This document shows positions 47,414-59,700 of a stretch of 64,000 nt of DNA, piece by piece. Below the pieces are notes generated by a model. It saw only the letters and a list, made by a program, of their open reading frames with translations. It had not been told where the DNA came from and made no database searches. The first letter of the stretch is position 1, and every line of letters begins with the position of its first letter. The stretch is from Haliclona indistincta. Lineage: Eukaryota; Porifera; Demospongiae; Haplosclerida; Chalinidae. The stretch covers positions 15,570,102 through 15,634,101 of the forward strand of contig OZ024785.1 in assembly GCA_964017065.1 (NCBI GenBank). The letters run 5' to 3'. The translations under genes and the position numbers were made by a program.

Positions 47414-50400
47414 ATGTCCAATAACACCAAGATAGTACTGTTCGTGCTGTTGCTGCTGTTTTGCTGGTTCTCCTCAGCTCAGGATGGTGGTTGTACTCCT
47501 GATCCTCCCAACACACTGATGCCTAGTAGACCTGATAACCTGCTGAGCAACAATGTACCAAAACTACTGAATGATAGTGCTTCGGATTCTGTGTATCGGA
47601 TACTTATTGGAGGTCATGGTATCGATGCATGGGCAGTGTTCCGAGATATTCAAGTTAGGCAGCATGGTCTGTGGTGTCAAGTTAGACAAGTGAACACTAA
47701 TAATATGCCAGACAGCAACATTGGAGACTGGTACTATCCTACATCTAGTGGCTTTACTATGCTTACCAACACTACTAATGATGGCACTCCATACCAGTCA
47801 CTGAAATGTACTAACCAAATTGGACTAGTAGTGGATAGTGACGTGACCAACTACCAGGGTATTGTGAGGTGTACCACTACTGTACCTGGACTGAACACTG
47901 ATAGTAACTACATGGCAGTGTATAAAGATAGTGAGTTTGGAAATTTGAGATCAGGTGAATGTGTTATGTTATTACAGTAACTGCTCATCAATCTTTCTTA
48001 AATATAGGTGGTCCCATAGTAGACTCTACCATGACACTCTCCATACTCTCATCACGAGATGCTGATCCTAACATTATGTTCAGACTCTCCTTCAATATAT
48101 CATTTGGACCACCATCACGTATTCAATGCACTCATAATAGTAGTACTATACTCACTGGAAGAGGAATTGTATCAGGAGTAGATTATGAGGTGATCAGGTC
48201 TCAGTATATCAGTAGCTCACAACCAGACATGACTCGTCTGTCATTCAATCAAACACGACCAAGAATAGGAGCAACATATCAATGTACTGTAACTGTTGAA
48301 GGACGTCGAAATGTTTTTTCAGCTTCTTCATATGAAAATGATGTACTGGGTAGTGGTACCTCTAGTATCACAGTGACTGGTGAGTGACTGCAGTACTGCT
48401 CACTACTAGTCCTCCTCTCCTCATCAGTTGCAGGCACACCCACTGCTGTCACTGCCAACAGGACTGGCTACAACTCTGTCCTGGTCTCCTGGACTGCCCC
48501 ATCACCAGTACCAGCTGGCTATGAGGTGTTCTATCAGACAACATCAGCTGGTGTGAGTAGCAGACTCAGTGGAGGGACCACTAGCAACACTGAGCTGACA
48601 CTGACTGGATTAACACTGGGAGAGACATACTCCATCTTTGTGTTGGCCTTTGGAGTAGAGGGAGACCCTGTGTTACCTAGTGATCACAGCAACACGGTGC
48701 CTGTTGCAATACGTGAGTCAGACTATGATATTTGAATTTTGAAATACTTTTAATGTACATGTAGCTGCCAAGATGAGTAATCATCCATCTATCATTCCCT
48801 CTACACTAGTGTCACAAAATCCAGGTAATTTCATGCCATGTGCATGATTGTTCTTCGTTTATTACATAGCCTTGTCTTCTTCAGTTTTTCCTTCACTCCA
48901 CTCAACAGAAACTCCGTCTATGGTAACATCAACATTCCGTAAGAGAAAAAGTCATAATTCGTTACAGATTGACACACTGTTATAGCATTACCAGCAGCTA
49001 TTGGATCAGTTATTGCTCTAATTATCCTCATAATTGTGTTAACTGTCGTTGCAGTAGTTATTGGAGTCCTCTGGAGTAGGTAAATACATTTGATACTTCA
49101 ACTATAGACCTTGCTTTCTCGTTTTCTAGGCAGAAAAGAAAGAATCAAGTTGCTATTCACTATTTGAAAGATGGTCCTAAAATAGACAAAGCACCAAGTA
49201 CAGATCCTACCTATGATGTAATAGGTAAGATTGTGTGTGTATGCAGTATATAAAAATCAAACATGAACAACTACCGTATGACCTCATATCTTTGATTCAT
49301 TTCCTCATCTGCAGTTGATAGTAAACCTGTCATTCAACTGTCTACATGTCCTAAAATAGACAAAGAACTAACTTATGATGTTATAGGTAAGTGTGTAAAC
49401 TTAAATCAGTCGAGCAAATTACCTCATCACTTAACTGCAGTTGATAGTAAACCTGTCATTCCAATGGCCAGTAAGCCATCGATCACAGTGTTTCCTGAGG
49501 ACAGTATCAGTGTAGTGGAGGGTAGGAATGTGGTACTACCAGTGAAGATCATTGGTCAGTCCTCTCTCACATGGTACCATGACAACACTCGTCTGGGCAG
49601 TGACTATGCTCATGAGATATCCAGTGATGGTAGTCTAACCATCATCACAGCAGAGATGAGTCACTCAGGAACCTATCGACTAGTGGCTAGTAACAATGAG
49701 GGAGCTGTTGAGAAACAGGTCCAACTGAGTGTGATCAATGAAGAGGATGAAGAGACACTACCATCAGCTGTGCAGACAGCAGAGGAGAGTGAACCAATCC
49801 CTGTGACAGGGTTTGGTCAGTATGTGTCTCAGAACCATGCTAATTCCAACAATGGTTTCAAACTTCAGTACAAGGTGGGCATGATGAGACCATTATATAC
49901 ATCACACCATTTAACCTCTCTTACATAAAGTCTCTTGATAGTTGTGAAAGTGATCACTCAGTTACAGTTGGTGTTGCTGCAGCTAACAAACCATTCAACA
50001 GATTCAAAAACATTACAGTCTGTGAGTATAGCTAATAGTTCAAACTGTATGATAATAGTATACACACAATCATGTACATACATACTAGTAGTAGTATAAA
50101 CGTGTACTGCAGTTATATACACAACTTTCATTATTTTAGATGATGACAATCGTATCATACTGCAACCACTCAGTGGGTGTGGTGATTGTTCAAGAGACTA
50201 CATCAATGCCTCATATGTTGATGTAAGCTATAGATTCCGACAAACAAACAATGTAGAATAGATTGTAGTACTATGTTGATCATAAGAACACGATTTTGTA
50301 TTTAAATAGATGTACGTAAACAATTGATTGTTGGTTATGAGCGTCTAAAATAAAATTATGTTGTTGCATCGAAGCAAAGTAATGAACATGTCATGTTTGT

Positions 50401-53318
50401 ACATGGGAAGAGTACACTATGTCTGCAGAATCAAAACACTATAATTATTCTGTAGGGATATGAAACCCCATGTAAATTCATCGCTTGTCAAGGTAAAAAA
50501 ATCTGTCTGCAGCAAAGCGTTTCTTGAACATGGAAATAACATTATGTCTAACACACAGGACCTCTCAGTGGAACAGTAGTTGACTTTTGGCGAATGATAT
50601 GGCAAGAAAAATGCTGTACAGTTGTCATGGTAACTAACCTCAAAGAAGACAAGAAGACCAAGTGCCATCAGTACTGGTCTGAGGATGGTTCCAAGAGCTT
50701 TGGACCACTCACAGTGACCACTACAGACCAACAAGTGTTCGCTGATTATACCATTCGCCTACTGCAACTGGAAGTGAGCTAGTTAACTTTATTCTTCAAT
50801 CTTGTATGGCTTGCTCTCACAGCTTCAAGGGAGCTCAGAGTTCTCTCGTATGATAACTCAATATCACTTCACCTCATGGCCTGATCATGGTGTACCAGAG
50901 TATGCCACACCCATACTGGCTTATCATCGTCGCATCAAGAAGGATCACAGACCATCAAAAGGACCAATGGTAGTGCACTGCAGGTACGCTGAAAAATTCT
51001 GTAATAACCGATTAAACTACATGCCTACAATTAGTGCTGGAGTGGGTCGCACAGGAACATTCATAGCCATTGACATCATCCTAGAGCAGGTTGAGAAGGA
51101 GAAGAGAGTGGATGTGTCAGGAGTCATTAATAAGATGAGACACCAGCGCATGAAGATGGTCCAGACAGCTGTGAGTAATAATTATATTCTCGTTTTTATG
51201 CTTTGTCCAAATTGGTTTGACTAAAATAGTATTATTAATATCTAAACTTAATTTAAGCAAAGGCCAAAAATTTGATCGAAAGTTCAATAATTAAAATTTT
51301 ATTTATTTTCTAAATACACGAATTAAGCCAGGAAAACCCGAACTATTCTTTCTTGCTGCCCTTTGCACAATATAATCTACAGTGTCCTGGCTATTACTTG
51401 CCCGTTTTACAAGGAAAATGGGTGTACCCACACTCCAGTAGCACTTGCCGTATTTGGAACAAAATTATTTCGTACTCGGCAATCAGGAGAGACCCACATA
51501 GGGGCGGGTGGGTTGTGGGGAGGGCGGGAGGGTGTCAGGTGGCATTTTTTTGGCGCTCTGGCAAAAGGAGATGTATCTTCTTCCATCGCTCTTGCTGGTA
51601 AGGGATTTTTGCCGAAATCGTTTGTTCTCATTAAATATTCGCCCCTCTGTAACTTACAGACAGACACCTTTTTGCAAAATCCCATACATACGTTTCTTCC
51701 TTGTGTACCAAAGTTTATGTCTGACATTTTGTGTGGGTGTGGCATGCTCAGTAAAGAAACACAACTTTTCGTCATTGGGTGGGGCTTGCTACGCCCACAA
51801 GACGAATGGCGACTTTCTTGGGTGATCAGTGTGACTGACCAAGCCTTCAACTAACAGTAGAAACCAAAATATTCGTAATCCTGATGTTTGGGATTTCCAC
51901 CCTTAATGTAGTGTAAGTACCTTAATTTACACTTTGACTAGTAATTTTCTTATTTTCTCAAAATAACGATGTCTTGTTCCGTTACTACATAGGATCAGTT
52001 CATATTTATTCATGATGTGATATTGGAGTCAGTGATGTGTGGAGACACTCAGGTCAACTCAAATGATCTAAGATCTGCTGTTAGCCGATTGGGAGATTAT
52101 TTTGGTTGTAAAACAGGTTTTGAAACACAGTTTGAGGTATTGATGCACCTGAGTAGTTTTGTGACATTAAAATGGTCCTTCTCACTTAGACACTGAACCA
52201 TGTGACCCCTAAACCCAGTGAAGTGAAGGCGCTGGCTGCAACACAGCATAAGAACAAGAACCGCTCAATGGAGTTCCCCCCTCGTAAGAAGATGTTAATA
52301 AATATGTTAATTGTAGTTTATCATGGCCTCTTTTCTCAGCTGATAAACATCGTGTGTATTTGAAAGGAGTTCCTGACTATATTCATGCTACTGCAGTTAA
52401 TGTAACTAAAATTTGTCTGCATTGATTACTTATCATACATTATTAATTTGTCTTGTACTTTGTTTAGGGCTATAAACAGAAGAGGGCATTCATTGTGGCT
52501 CAGAGTCCAATGGAGAGTACCACTAGAGACTTCTGGAAGATGATAGTGGAGAGAGAGTGCAGAGCTGTTGTGATGCTGTGTGGTCTTGAAGAGGATAGGA
52601 ATGTACATTTATCATGTGCATTAATAGTTGCATTTAGTTTTATCACAGGAGGTGTGTCATCAGTACTGGCCTGATGCCTCTAAAGTTGAGAAATACAATG
52701 AACATTATGTTGAGTGTAAGTATGTGAATAATTGCAGTGACTACATTGAGAGGATACTGGTTATTACTGACAAGGTAAGCTAATGTCGACACTGTACACA
52801 TGTTAAGTCAGCATTATTTATTTTCCCTAGGCTCATAAGAGCCATGAGGTGACTCAATTCCATATACTGAACTGGAGCTCTCTATCCAAGAGCTCTAGTA
52901 CTCTACTACAGACCATCATCACTGTGATAGAGGAGGTTAACAAGGTGCAGCGCAGGACTGACAACAAACCCATTGTGGTCCACTGCAGGTCAGCAGCACT
53001 AGCCATCACTACCAACACATGACGATCCTCTCCTCCTGGCATGCAGTGACACTGTCAGCAGGTCAGGGATGTTCTGTGCCATAGCTACCACCATTGATCG
53101 CTGCAAGACTGAGAGTGTGGTGGATGTGTTCCAGGTGGTGAAGGCCCAGCGTATCCAGAAGCCAGGTCTTGTTCTCACAGTGGTACGTACCATATCACTC
53201 AAACCTCTCATCACTCATTGAGTCACTATCTCATTCACTACAGGAGCAGTACCAGTTTGTGTTTGAGGCTGTGCTCAGATTCCTGGAGTCCTTTGAAACA
53301 TACTCAAACTTCAAATGA
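47414..53318 (+). CDS. Receptor-type protein tyrosine phosphatase with one FN3, cytosolic Ig and tandem PTP domains (RPTP A)
   Basis: Exon 1 47414-47954 starts with a signal peptide (VLFVLLLLFCWFSSA then QDGGC). Two Cys-containing Ig-like segments follow (exons 1 and 48008-48379), one FN3 domain (48428-48712), two short Ser/Thr stalk exons, and a membrane helix (48986-49079, GSVIALIILIIVLTVVAVVI) followed by RQKRKN. On the cytoplasmic side come two small exons with PTYDVI and LTYDVI, then a Cys-less I-set Ig domain (49441-49874). PTP D1 has WPDHGVP and HCSAGVGRTG (split by the intron at about 50982-51032) and should be active. PTP D2 reads HCSDTVSRSG and lacks a WPD loop, so it is probably inactive. 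Stop at 53316-53318, poly(A) signal at 53376-53381. Ligand unknown. Confidence 0.9.
51323..51906. mobile_element. TTAA-bounded non-autonomous element, long copy in an RPTP A intron
   Basis: TTAAGCCAGGAAAACCCGAAC at the left is matched inverted by GTTTGGGATTTCCACCCTTAA at the right (imperfect). It is 584 bp and aligns with 16463-16941. It sits in the intron between the HCSAGVGRTG exon and the QFIFIHDVILESVMCGD exon. RPTP B lacks it at the same intron (62946-63150), so it inserted after the duplication. Confidence 0.78.
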
Positions 53319-53375
53319 TGTTTAACTTATCACTATGGTGATACAGCTGAACATTAACAGATACAAATTAAATTC

Positions 53376-53381
53376 AATAAA
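53376..53381 (+). terminator. Poly(A) signal AATAAA of RPTP A
   Basis: AATAAA 58 bp after the stop codon, followed by a GT-rich stretch (GTGTGTTGATGTTTGTGAGTGTG), as expected for a cleavage site. Confidence 0.75.
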
Positions 53382-53667
53382 GTGTGTTGATGTTTGTGAG
53401 TGTGCGATGCATGTCATTACTTATTACTGCATAGACTTATAGTCCTTATTGTAACAGTTAATTTGAACATTATACTCGATAATATTCAATTTTGTGTCTT
53501 GGTTATTAGCTATGTATATCATTCATTGTTTGATGACTCCTCGCATTGCATACATGCATGTCAATATCGCTTAGATTTCATCATCGTGCACACCTTACAA
53601 CACTATATCAGCAGTGTATCCCATACTCTTGAGGAACCAACTTAGAAATTGATTAAAAATTAATGTG

Positions 53668-53932
53668 AGCGGATTTGAGAAAAGGTTCTGCAATTTTCGA
53701 ATGCATGCCAGTCTTCAAATAGTTACTAATCTGTCAAAATTAATATTATTGAAACTTACGAAAAAATTTATGTACAATGTATAGTATTTGATCATTCTGC
53801 ATGCCGCTGAATATTAAATTTTGGATGCATAGTTTATACCTAAATATGGCTGTGTTGCAGCAATTTGAAAACATGTGTCACAGTGCGTTCAAAAATTGCA
53901 GGAACGAAGTGACCCCTTTTTTCAAATCCGCT
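53668..53932. mobile_element. MITE-like element (265 bp)
   Basis: The ends AGCGGATTTGAGAAAAGG and CCTTTTTTCAAATCCGCT are inverted, and both arms carry TGCAATTTT / AAAATTGCA further in. No coding. Confidence 0.65.
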
Positions 53933-55084
53933 TGCAAATTGTTAACAATAGTGCACCATTGCACAGGTCTGATGCTAGTAGCTAGCAGCATATTAATAAC
54001 ACACACATACATTGTACAACGAGATTCCCACCTATAAATTATACTACACACTGACTGAGTACCAGTACAGCACAGACCAGCTAGGTAAGCTATATAACTG
54101 TTACAGCTCTCCCTCAGTCTCTCCTCTATTCTATAGACTCTCCTATGTCAATAATTGCATATATAGTGTGTCCTCGTTTGCTTTTGAAAACAGTTGCAAA
54201 ACTTCGCGAAAATAAAATTGGATAACAATAAAATTATTGTTTAAGCATGCTTGAGCGGACAATAATAACACACTTATGTCGACACAGAATTTATGTTGAC
54301 ACAAGTTAGTGTTTCTTGGAACATAATTGTTGTCAAAATTATTTTAGTTACATATTTACAAAACAAACATGTTCATAATGATTCCTTTCATTCTAACTAT
54401 CTTCTTTTCTTTCCTCTTCTTTTTCCCCTCTCTTTGCCATACAACTATGGATAACCTTTTGGCTGTTGTGTCTCTATATTGCATCTCTGGTGCCACAACC
54501 GAAACAGAACTTTTCAGAGAATCCTGCTTTTGTTCCAACAGAGTCTTTTTTGACACGATTGGTGCAATCATACACACAGCAACTCGTTACCACGGTTAGG
54601 TTTGTATTGTATCGAACACGTGACTAGCAGTGAATTTGATTGGTCAGCACTAATTCTGCTTTTCGCTTTGTGTGACCTAGCAGAGACTTAGCAGAGACCT
54701 TGGTCTCTGCAAAGTACCGCCTAATTTGACGGCTGCGCTCAAGTTAATAAGTTAATAATTACTTTTGAGACCATGTATACTCTGGTGGAGGATCGTGAAC
54801 TAGTCTATGTAGAATATTCCTAAACTCATCATGGACCTTTAGAGAAAATAAAAATTAATTACACATTAAAAAATTGTTATAATTATATAAAAATTATTTA
54901 CACATGCATAGTTTTGCAGTCTAGTTTTGCATATACTTGAGGTTCATTATGTTCTCTGATTAATTGCTTTATAATTAAGCTTCTACTCAGAGATTAATAA
55001 TGTTTACTAATTACGATTTCTTATGTGCTTGTAGATGTATGTACTTATACTGTAGGAGATATACTAGTGCATGATGACAGTATA
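53933..55084. other. Spacer; no confident gene
   Basis: Mostly AT-rich. It contains a TTTGATTGGTCAGC motif near 54637, also present in the foldback at 32.6 kb. On the minus strand, about 54765-54836, a CTAAAG acceptor is followed by an open VHDEFRNILHRL segment that resembles the start of an ACOX last exon. It may be a relic. Confidence 0.35.
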
Positions 55085-56556
55085 GAGTGTCAGTTTAAAA
55101 ACAGTGACTATTGCTGTACGATACAGCGTGATACACAGACAGACACACAACAGTGCACTTCACCTCAGTGCATGGCTGCTTCTAAATAAACTTTACATTA
55201 TGTGCTGTTGCTCACTGCAGTGAATTTCACCAACTAATCATGTAGCTCTTTTTTCTTCTTCCATAGACCCTCCTATGGAGCATAGTTATTGTTATTGTCT
55301 CAGTCAACATAATTATTTTAACAAAATGTCTACATTCTGTTTTCAAGTAGTGAAAGGCAAACAAAGCCACACAAGGTGCAAACTTCACAACCAATGCCGG
55401 ACTTATGTAAACACAAAACCTGTGTTGACATAACTTTGCATTTCGTCGAACACCAACCTAAAAACATGTTTATGCTTTTTCCACCCTTAGTTCATCCCTT
55501 CCTCTCTATATATTCTCTCTTCTCTTTTCATTCCTCTCTCTTTGCTGATAGACTTTAATTTGGCTGCTGCGGTGCTACTGCAGGTCTCGTTATTCCTTTA
55601 ACACTCTGTTTGTTTGTTTATTCCTTTCGCTCCAGTGAACCAGAAACTCAGGTGATGGATGACTAAACAAGCTCCTCTTGTTGGTACGTTATTATGTATT
55701 CTATTTTGCTGGTGACTATTGTGGTTCAAATATAAAAATGAAACATGGTCAGAAATATAGAAGGTATACTTTGATTCAGTGTTAGAGGTATAATCACAAC
55801 GTTAGTATAGTCATACATTATGAGATATGGATTTCCTGGGTATGTTATAATATGCCACAGGTGCTGAACTGAAAGTAGTTAACAAATAGAGGCTCATCAC
55901 TGTTTTCAATACTTAGGATTGAGATTATCTAAATGTAAATTCATTGCAACACATACACAGGTATGTTGTCTTTTTGAGAACAAGCCCACTCTACTCACTA
56001 CTGATCCAGTGGTGTTCCAACATTGCAGAAATATGAGGGAGAAAACACAGTACTGTATCTACAGATAGCTAATATATAATAGTTTGTCTTATAGTATAGT
56101 GTGGTCTACTACCTACATTCAGGTTCAACCAGAGAGTTTACACTGGTCAGTAACTGGGTCACCACTCATGCAGCACTCACAGCTCTTCCTCTCATGTAGA
56201 ATGGATACCTGTCCACACAGCAGATGGGAATGGCACGCACACACCTCTACACACTGTTGGGTGTGATCAGGTGAGTGTGTGTAAGTGGGTGTGGTCATGA
56301 GGTGACATGTATTCATCAGGCATGAGGCAGTTCCTCTGGTGGACGCATTTGACATTCCAGCTGATGCAGTGTTGAACTCTGCTCTGGGACGATATGATGG
56401 TGATGTGTATCGGCACCTGTATGAGTGGGCTCAGAAGGCTCCTAGAAACAAGTCAGAGGTGAGTAGTTGGAGCGGCTGTGACTATCAACAAGTTCCCTCC
56501 ATCAGGTTCATGATGTCTACTACAAGTACCTCAGACCACTGATAAATCAACATAAT
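55085..56556 (+). pseudogene. Decayed acyl-CoA oxidase (ACOX copy 6)
   Basis: Recognisable pieces in gene order: TATTGCTGTACGATACAGCG (VTIAVRYS exon) near 55107, GTGAACCAGAAACTCAGGTG near 55636 followed by a stop after MDD, a degraded GDY...ETWSEI stretch near 55700-55780, TATGAGGGAGAAAACACAG near 56034 (the catalytic exon), and near-intact last exons from about 56129. N-terminal exons are missing. The final exon has lost one base (CTGATAAATCAACA instead of CTGATAAAATCAAA), which removes the SKL signal. The last exons stay very similar to copies 4 and 5, so decay or a partial duplication is recent. Confidence 0.85.
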
Positions 56557-56708
56557 AATCGTCAAATCAATATCCTATTACCTTTTAAGAATTGTATCTT
56601 CCCACATAATTATAATATTTATTCGTAACAGTTTATTTTTAATGTGAGTGCTACACAAGAGGTGGTACTATATAAACAGTCAAATAGTATCCATATCTAA
56701 CACTAATC

Positions 56709-59700
56709 ATGTCAAGTAAAATCAAGATAGTACTGTCTGGGTTGCTGCTCGTGTGCTGGTTCTCCTCAGCTCAGGATGGTGGCTGTAAACCTGATCCTCC
56801 CAACACATTGATCAGTAGTAGACCTGCTGGCTTGCTGAGCAACAATGTACCTATGATACTGGCTAGTGATGGAATATTTCGACCAGTGATTGGAGGATAT
56901 GGCACAGATCCATGGGCAGTGTTCAATCAGTCTCAGGTTAGGCAGTTTGGTCTGTGGTGTCAAGTTAAACAAGTGAACACTAATAATATGCCAGACAGCA
57001 ACATTGGAGACTGGTACTATCCTACATCTAGTGGCTTTACTATGCTTACCAACACTACTAATGATGGCACTCCATACCAGTCACTGAAATGTACTAACCA
57101 AATTGGACTAGTAGTGGATAGTGACGTGACCAACTACCAGGGTATTGTGAGGTGTACCACTACTGTACCTGGACTGAACAGTGATAGTAACTACATGGCA
57201 GTGTATAAAGATAGTGTGTTTGAAGCTTTGAGAACAGGTTAGTCAGGTCAGGATTTGATGTTCTTATTTTATCTCTATGCATGCAGCTGGTCCCATAGTG
57301 GACTCTACAATGACACTCTCCATACTCTCATCACGAGATGCTGATCCTAACATTATGTTCAAACTTTCCTTCAATATATCATTTGGACCACCATCACGTA
57401 TCCATTGTACTCGTGATGGCACTATAAGTGTATTCAATAGTCATGGAATTGTATCAGGAGTAGATTATGAGGTGATCAGGTCTCAGTATATCAGTAACTC
57501 ACAACCAGACATAACTCGTCTGTCATTCAATCAAACACGACCAAGAATGGGAGCAACATATCAATGTACTGTAACTGTTGAAAGTCGTCGAAACATTGCA
57601 TCTGGTACATATATGGTTTTGATGTACTGGGTAGTGGTACCTCTAGTATCATAGTGACTGGTGAGTGACTGCAGTACTGCTCACTACTAGTCCTCCTCTC
57701 CTCATCAGTTGCAGGCACACCCACTGCTGTCACTGCAAACAGGACTGGCTACAACTCTGTCCTGGCCTCCTGGACTGCCCCATCACCAGTACCAGCTGGC
57801 TATGAGGTGTTCTACTCGACAGCATCAGCTGGAGTGAGTAGCAGACTCAGTGGAGGGACCACTAGCAACACTGAGCTGACACTGACTGGACTAACACTGG
57901 GAGAGACATACTCCATCTTTGTAGTGGCCTTTGGAGCAGAGGGAGACCCTGAGTTACCTAGTGCTCACAGCAACACAGCATTGATTGCCATACGTAAGTA
58001 TTATTGTGTGAATTATTCATTTTAATGCTTTAACAGCTGTCCAACTGCCTCAACTAAGTGATGACCTATCACTCACTCCTACCACCTCCTCTATCATGGT
58101 GTCATGGAGTCCTCCTCAGTTTCCTCCTGACAGCTACAATGTCTCTTACTCTTGTCAGTTGTTGTGTGTCTCTGAACTATATCCATCATCATCAGATACT
58201 GTTAATGGATCAGTCACTACCCACACCATTACCTCTCTCAATGCTGGTAGTAATTGTACTGTCAGTGTAACAGCTGTGTATGGTAGTAACACCAGTAACA
58301 CAATCACCTCATCTACTAATACAACATCAGCAGGTATATAACATTTTGTGATTATATCACACTTGCATTCTCTTCATGCAGCTCCTACTGGACCTCCTGA
58401 AGGTCTTATAGTCACATCAGAAGAGAGCATCTCACTCACTCTCATGTGGGAGACAGTGCCTTGTTCTAATCAGAGAGGACCCATCACTGGATACAGACTG
58501 AACTACACATTCAGCAATGGGACCTTTACTGCTAACAATACTTTAGTATTAGAAAGCAGACACTTCATGCTGACAGGACTGACACCATTTACTAACTACT
58601 CTGTTCAATTTCATGTGGCAGCAATCAATGTCAATGGGACTGGACCATATGCTGATAAAGAATTTACTGTTGTGACACTACAAGATGGTGATCTAGTGCA
58701 TGTTGATTGTATACATACATAACTATGCATTAATTTATATACTACAGTTCCTGGTCCAGTGTCTGATCTATCAGCTACCCCAGGAGCGGTACAGCTCACC
58801 ATCTCATGGAGTCCTCCCTCAGAGCCCAATGGAGTCATCATTGCATATGAAGTGTATTCTAACAGCAGTGGTTACACTAACACATCAGCCACACAGCTCA
58901 CACTGAGAGACCTCTCTCCCAACACTGTTGTTACATACAGTGTCAGAGCATACACTATCATAGGACCAGGAGCTAGTGTGACAGGTCAAGCATCTACTGG
59001 AAGTGTCCGTGAGTTCATTCTTGACACATGGACTAATTAATTCTCAAAACAATTTAATTAGCTCCTGATGTTAGTGGAGTGTCAGCAAAGGTACTGAACA
59101 ACACTGCTGTGACCATCTCCTGGACTCGAGTTAACCATAGTGTAGTGGAGCATTACACTGTACACTATACTACAGTGGGTGGAGTCAATGGAACACTCAC
59201 CTTCCCAGCGAGTGCCTCCTCTGGAGTAGTGTCAGGACTGCAGGAAGGACGCCAGTACAATTTCAGTGTCACAGTTACACTCAATGTCAGTGGAGAGTTG
59301 TTCAGTGGTTTGCCTAATTTCACACAAGCAACAATATTACTCATGATCAGTGAGTCTCATACATGTATTGTATTAAAATTACAAGTTGCTATTAATTGAA
59401 CACAGTACCGATTGTATTACCATCATCAAGTGAATCAACATTATCTAATACTGAGATATCACAGGCTCCTACACAATCAAACTCATCAGGTGCATTCATG
59501 AACTATTTCCGTGACAAAATATAACTACAAGAAATTAAAAAGATTTCTATCGAAATCAAAAGGATGTAGTGATGAAGAAATCTACCACTGGTTCACAATG
59601 TAAACCAACAAGGAACAAGCATAGAATGGTAACACGATTGACTTGCTAACAGACCATAGATCCCTACATCAGTGGCTGCTGTGGCCAGACTATAGCTAGT

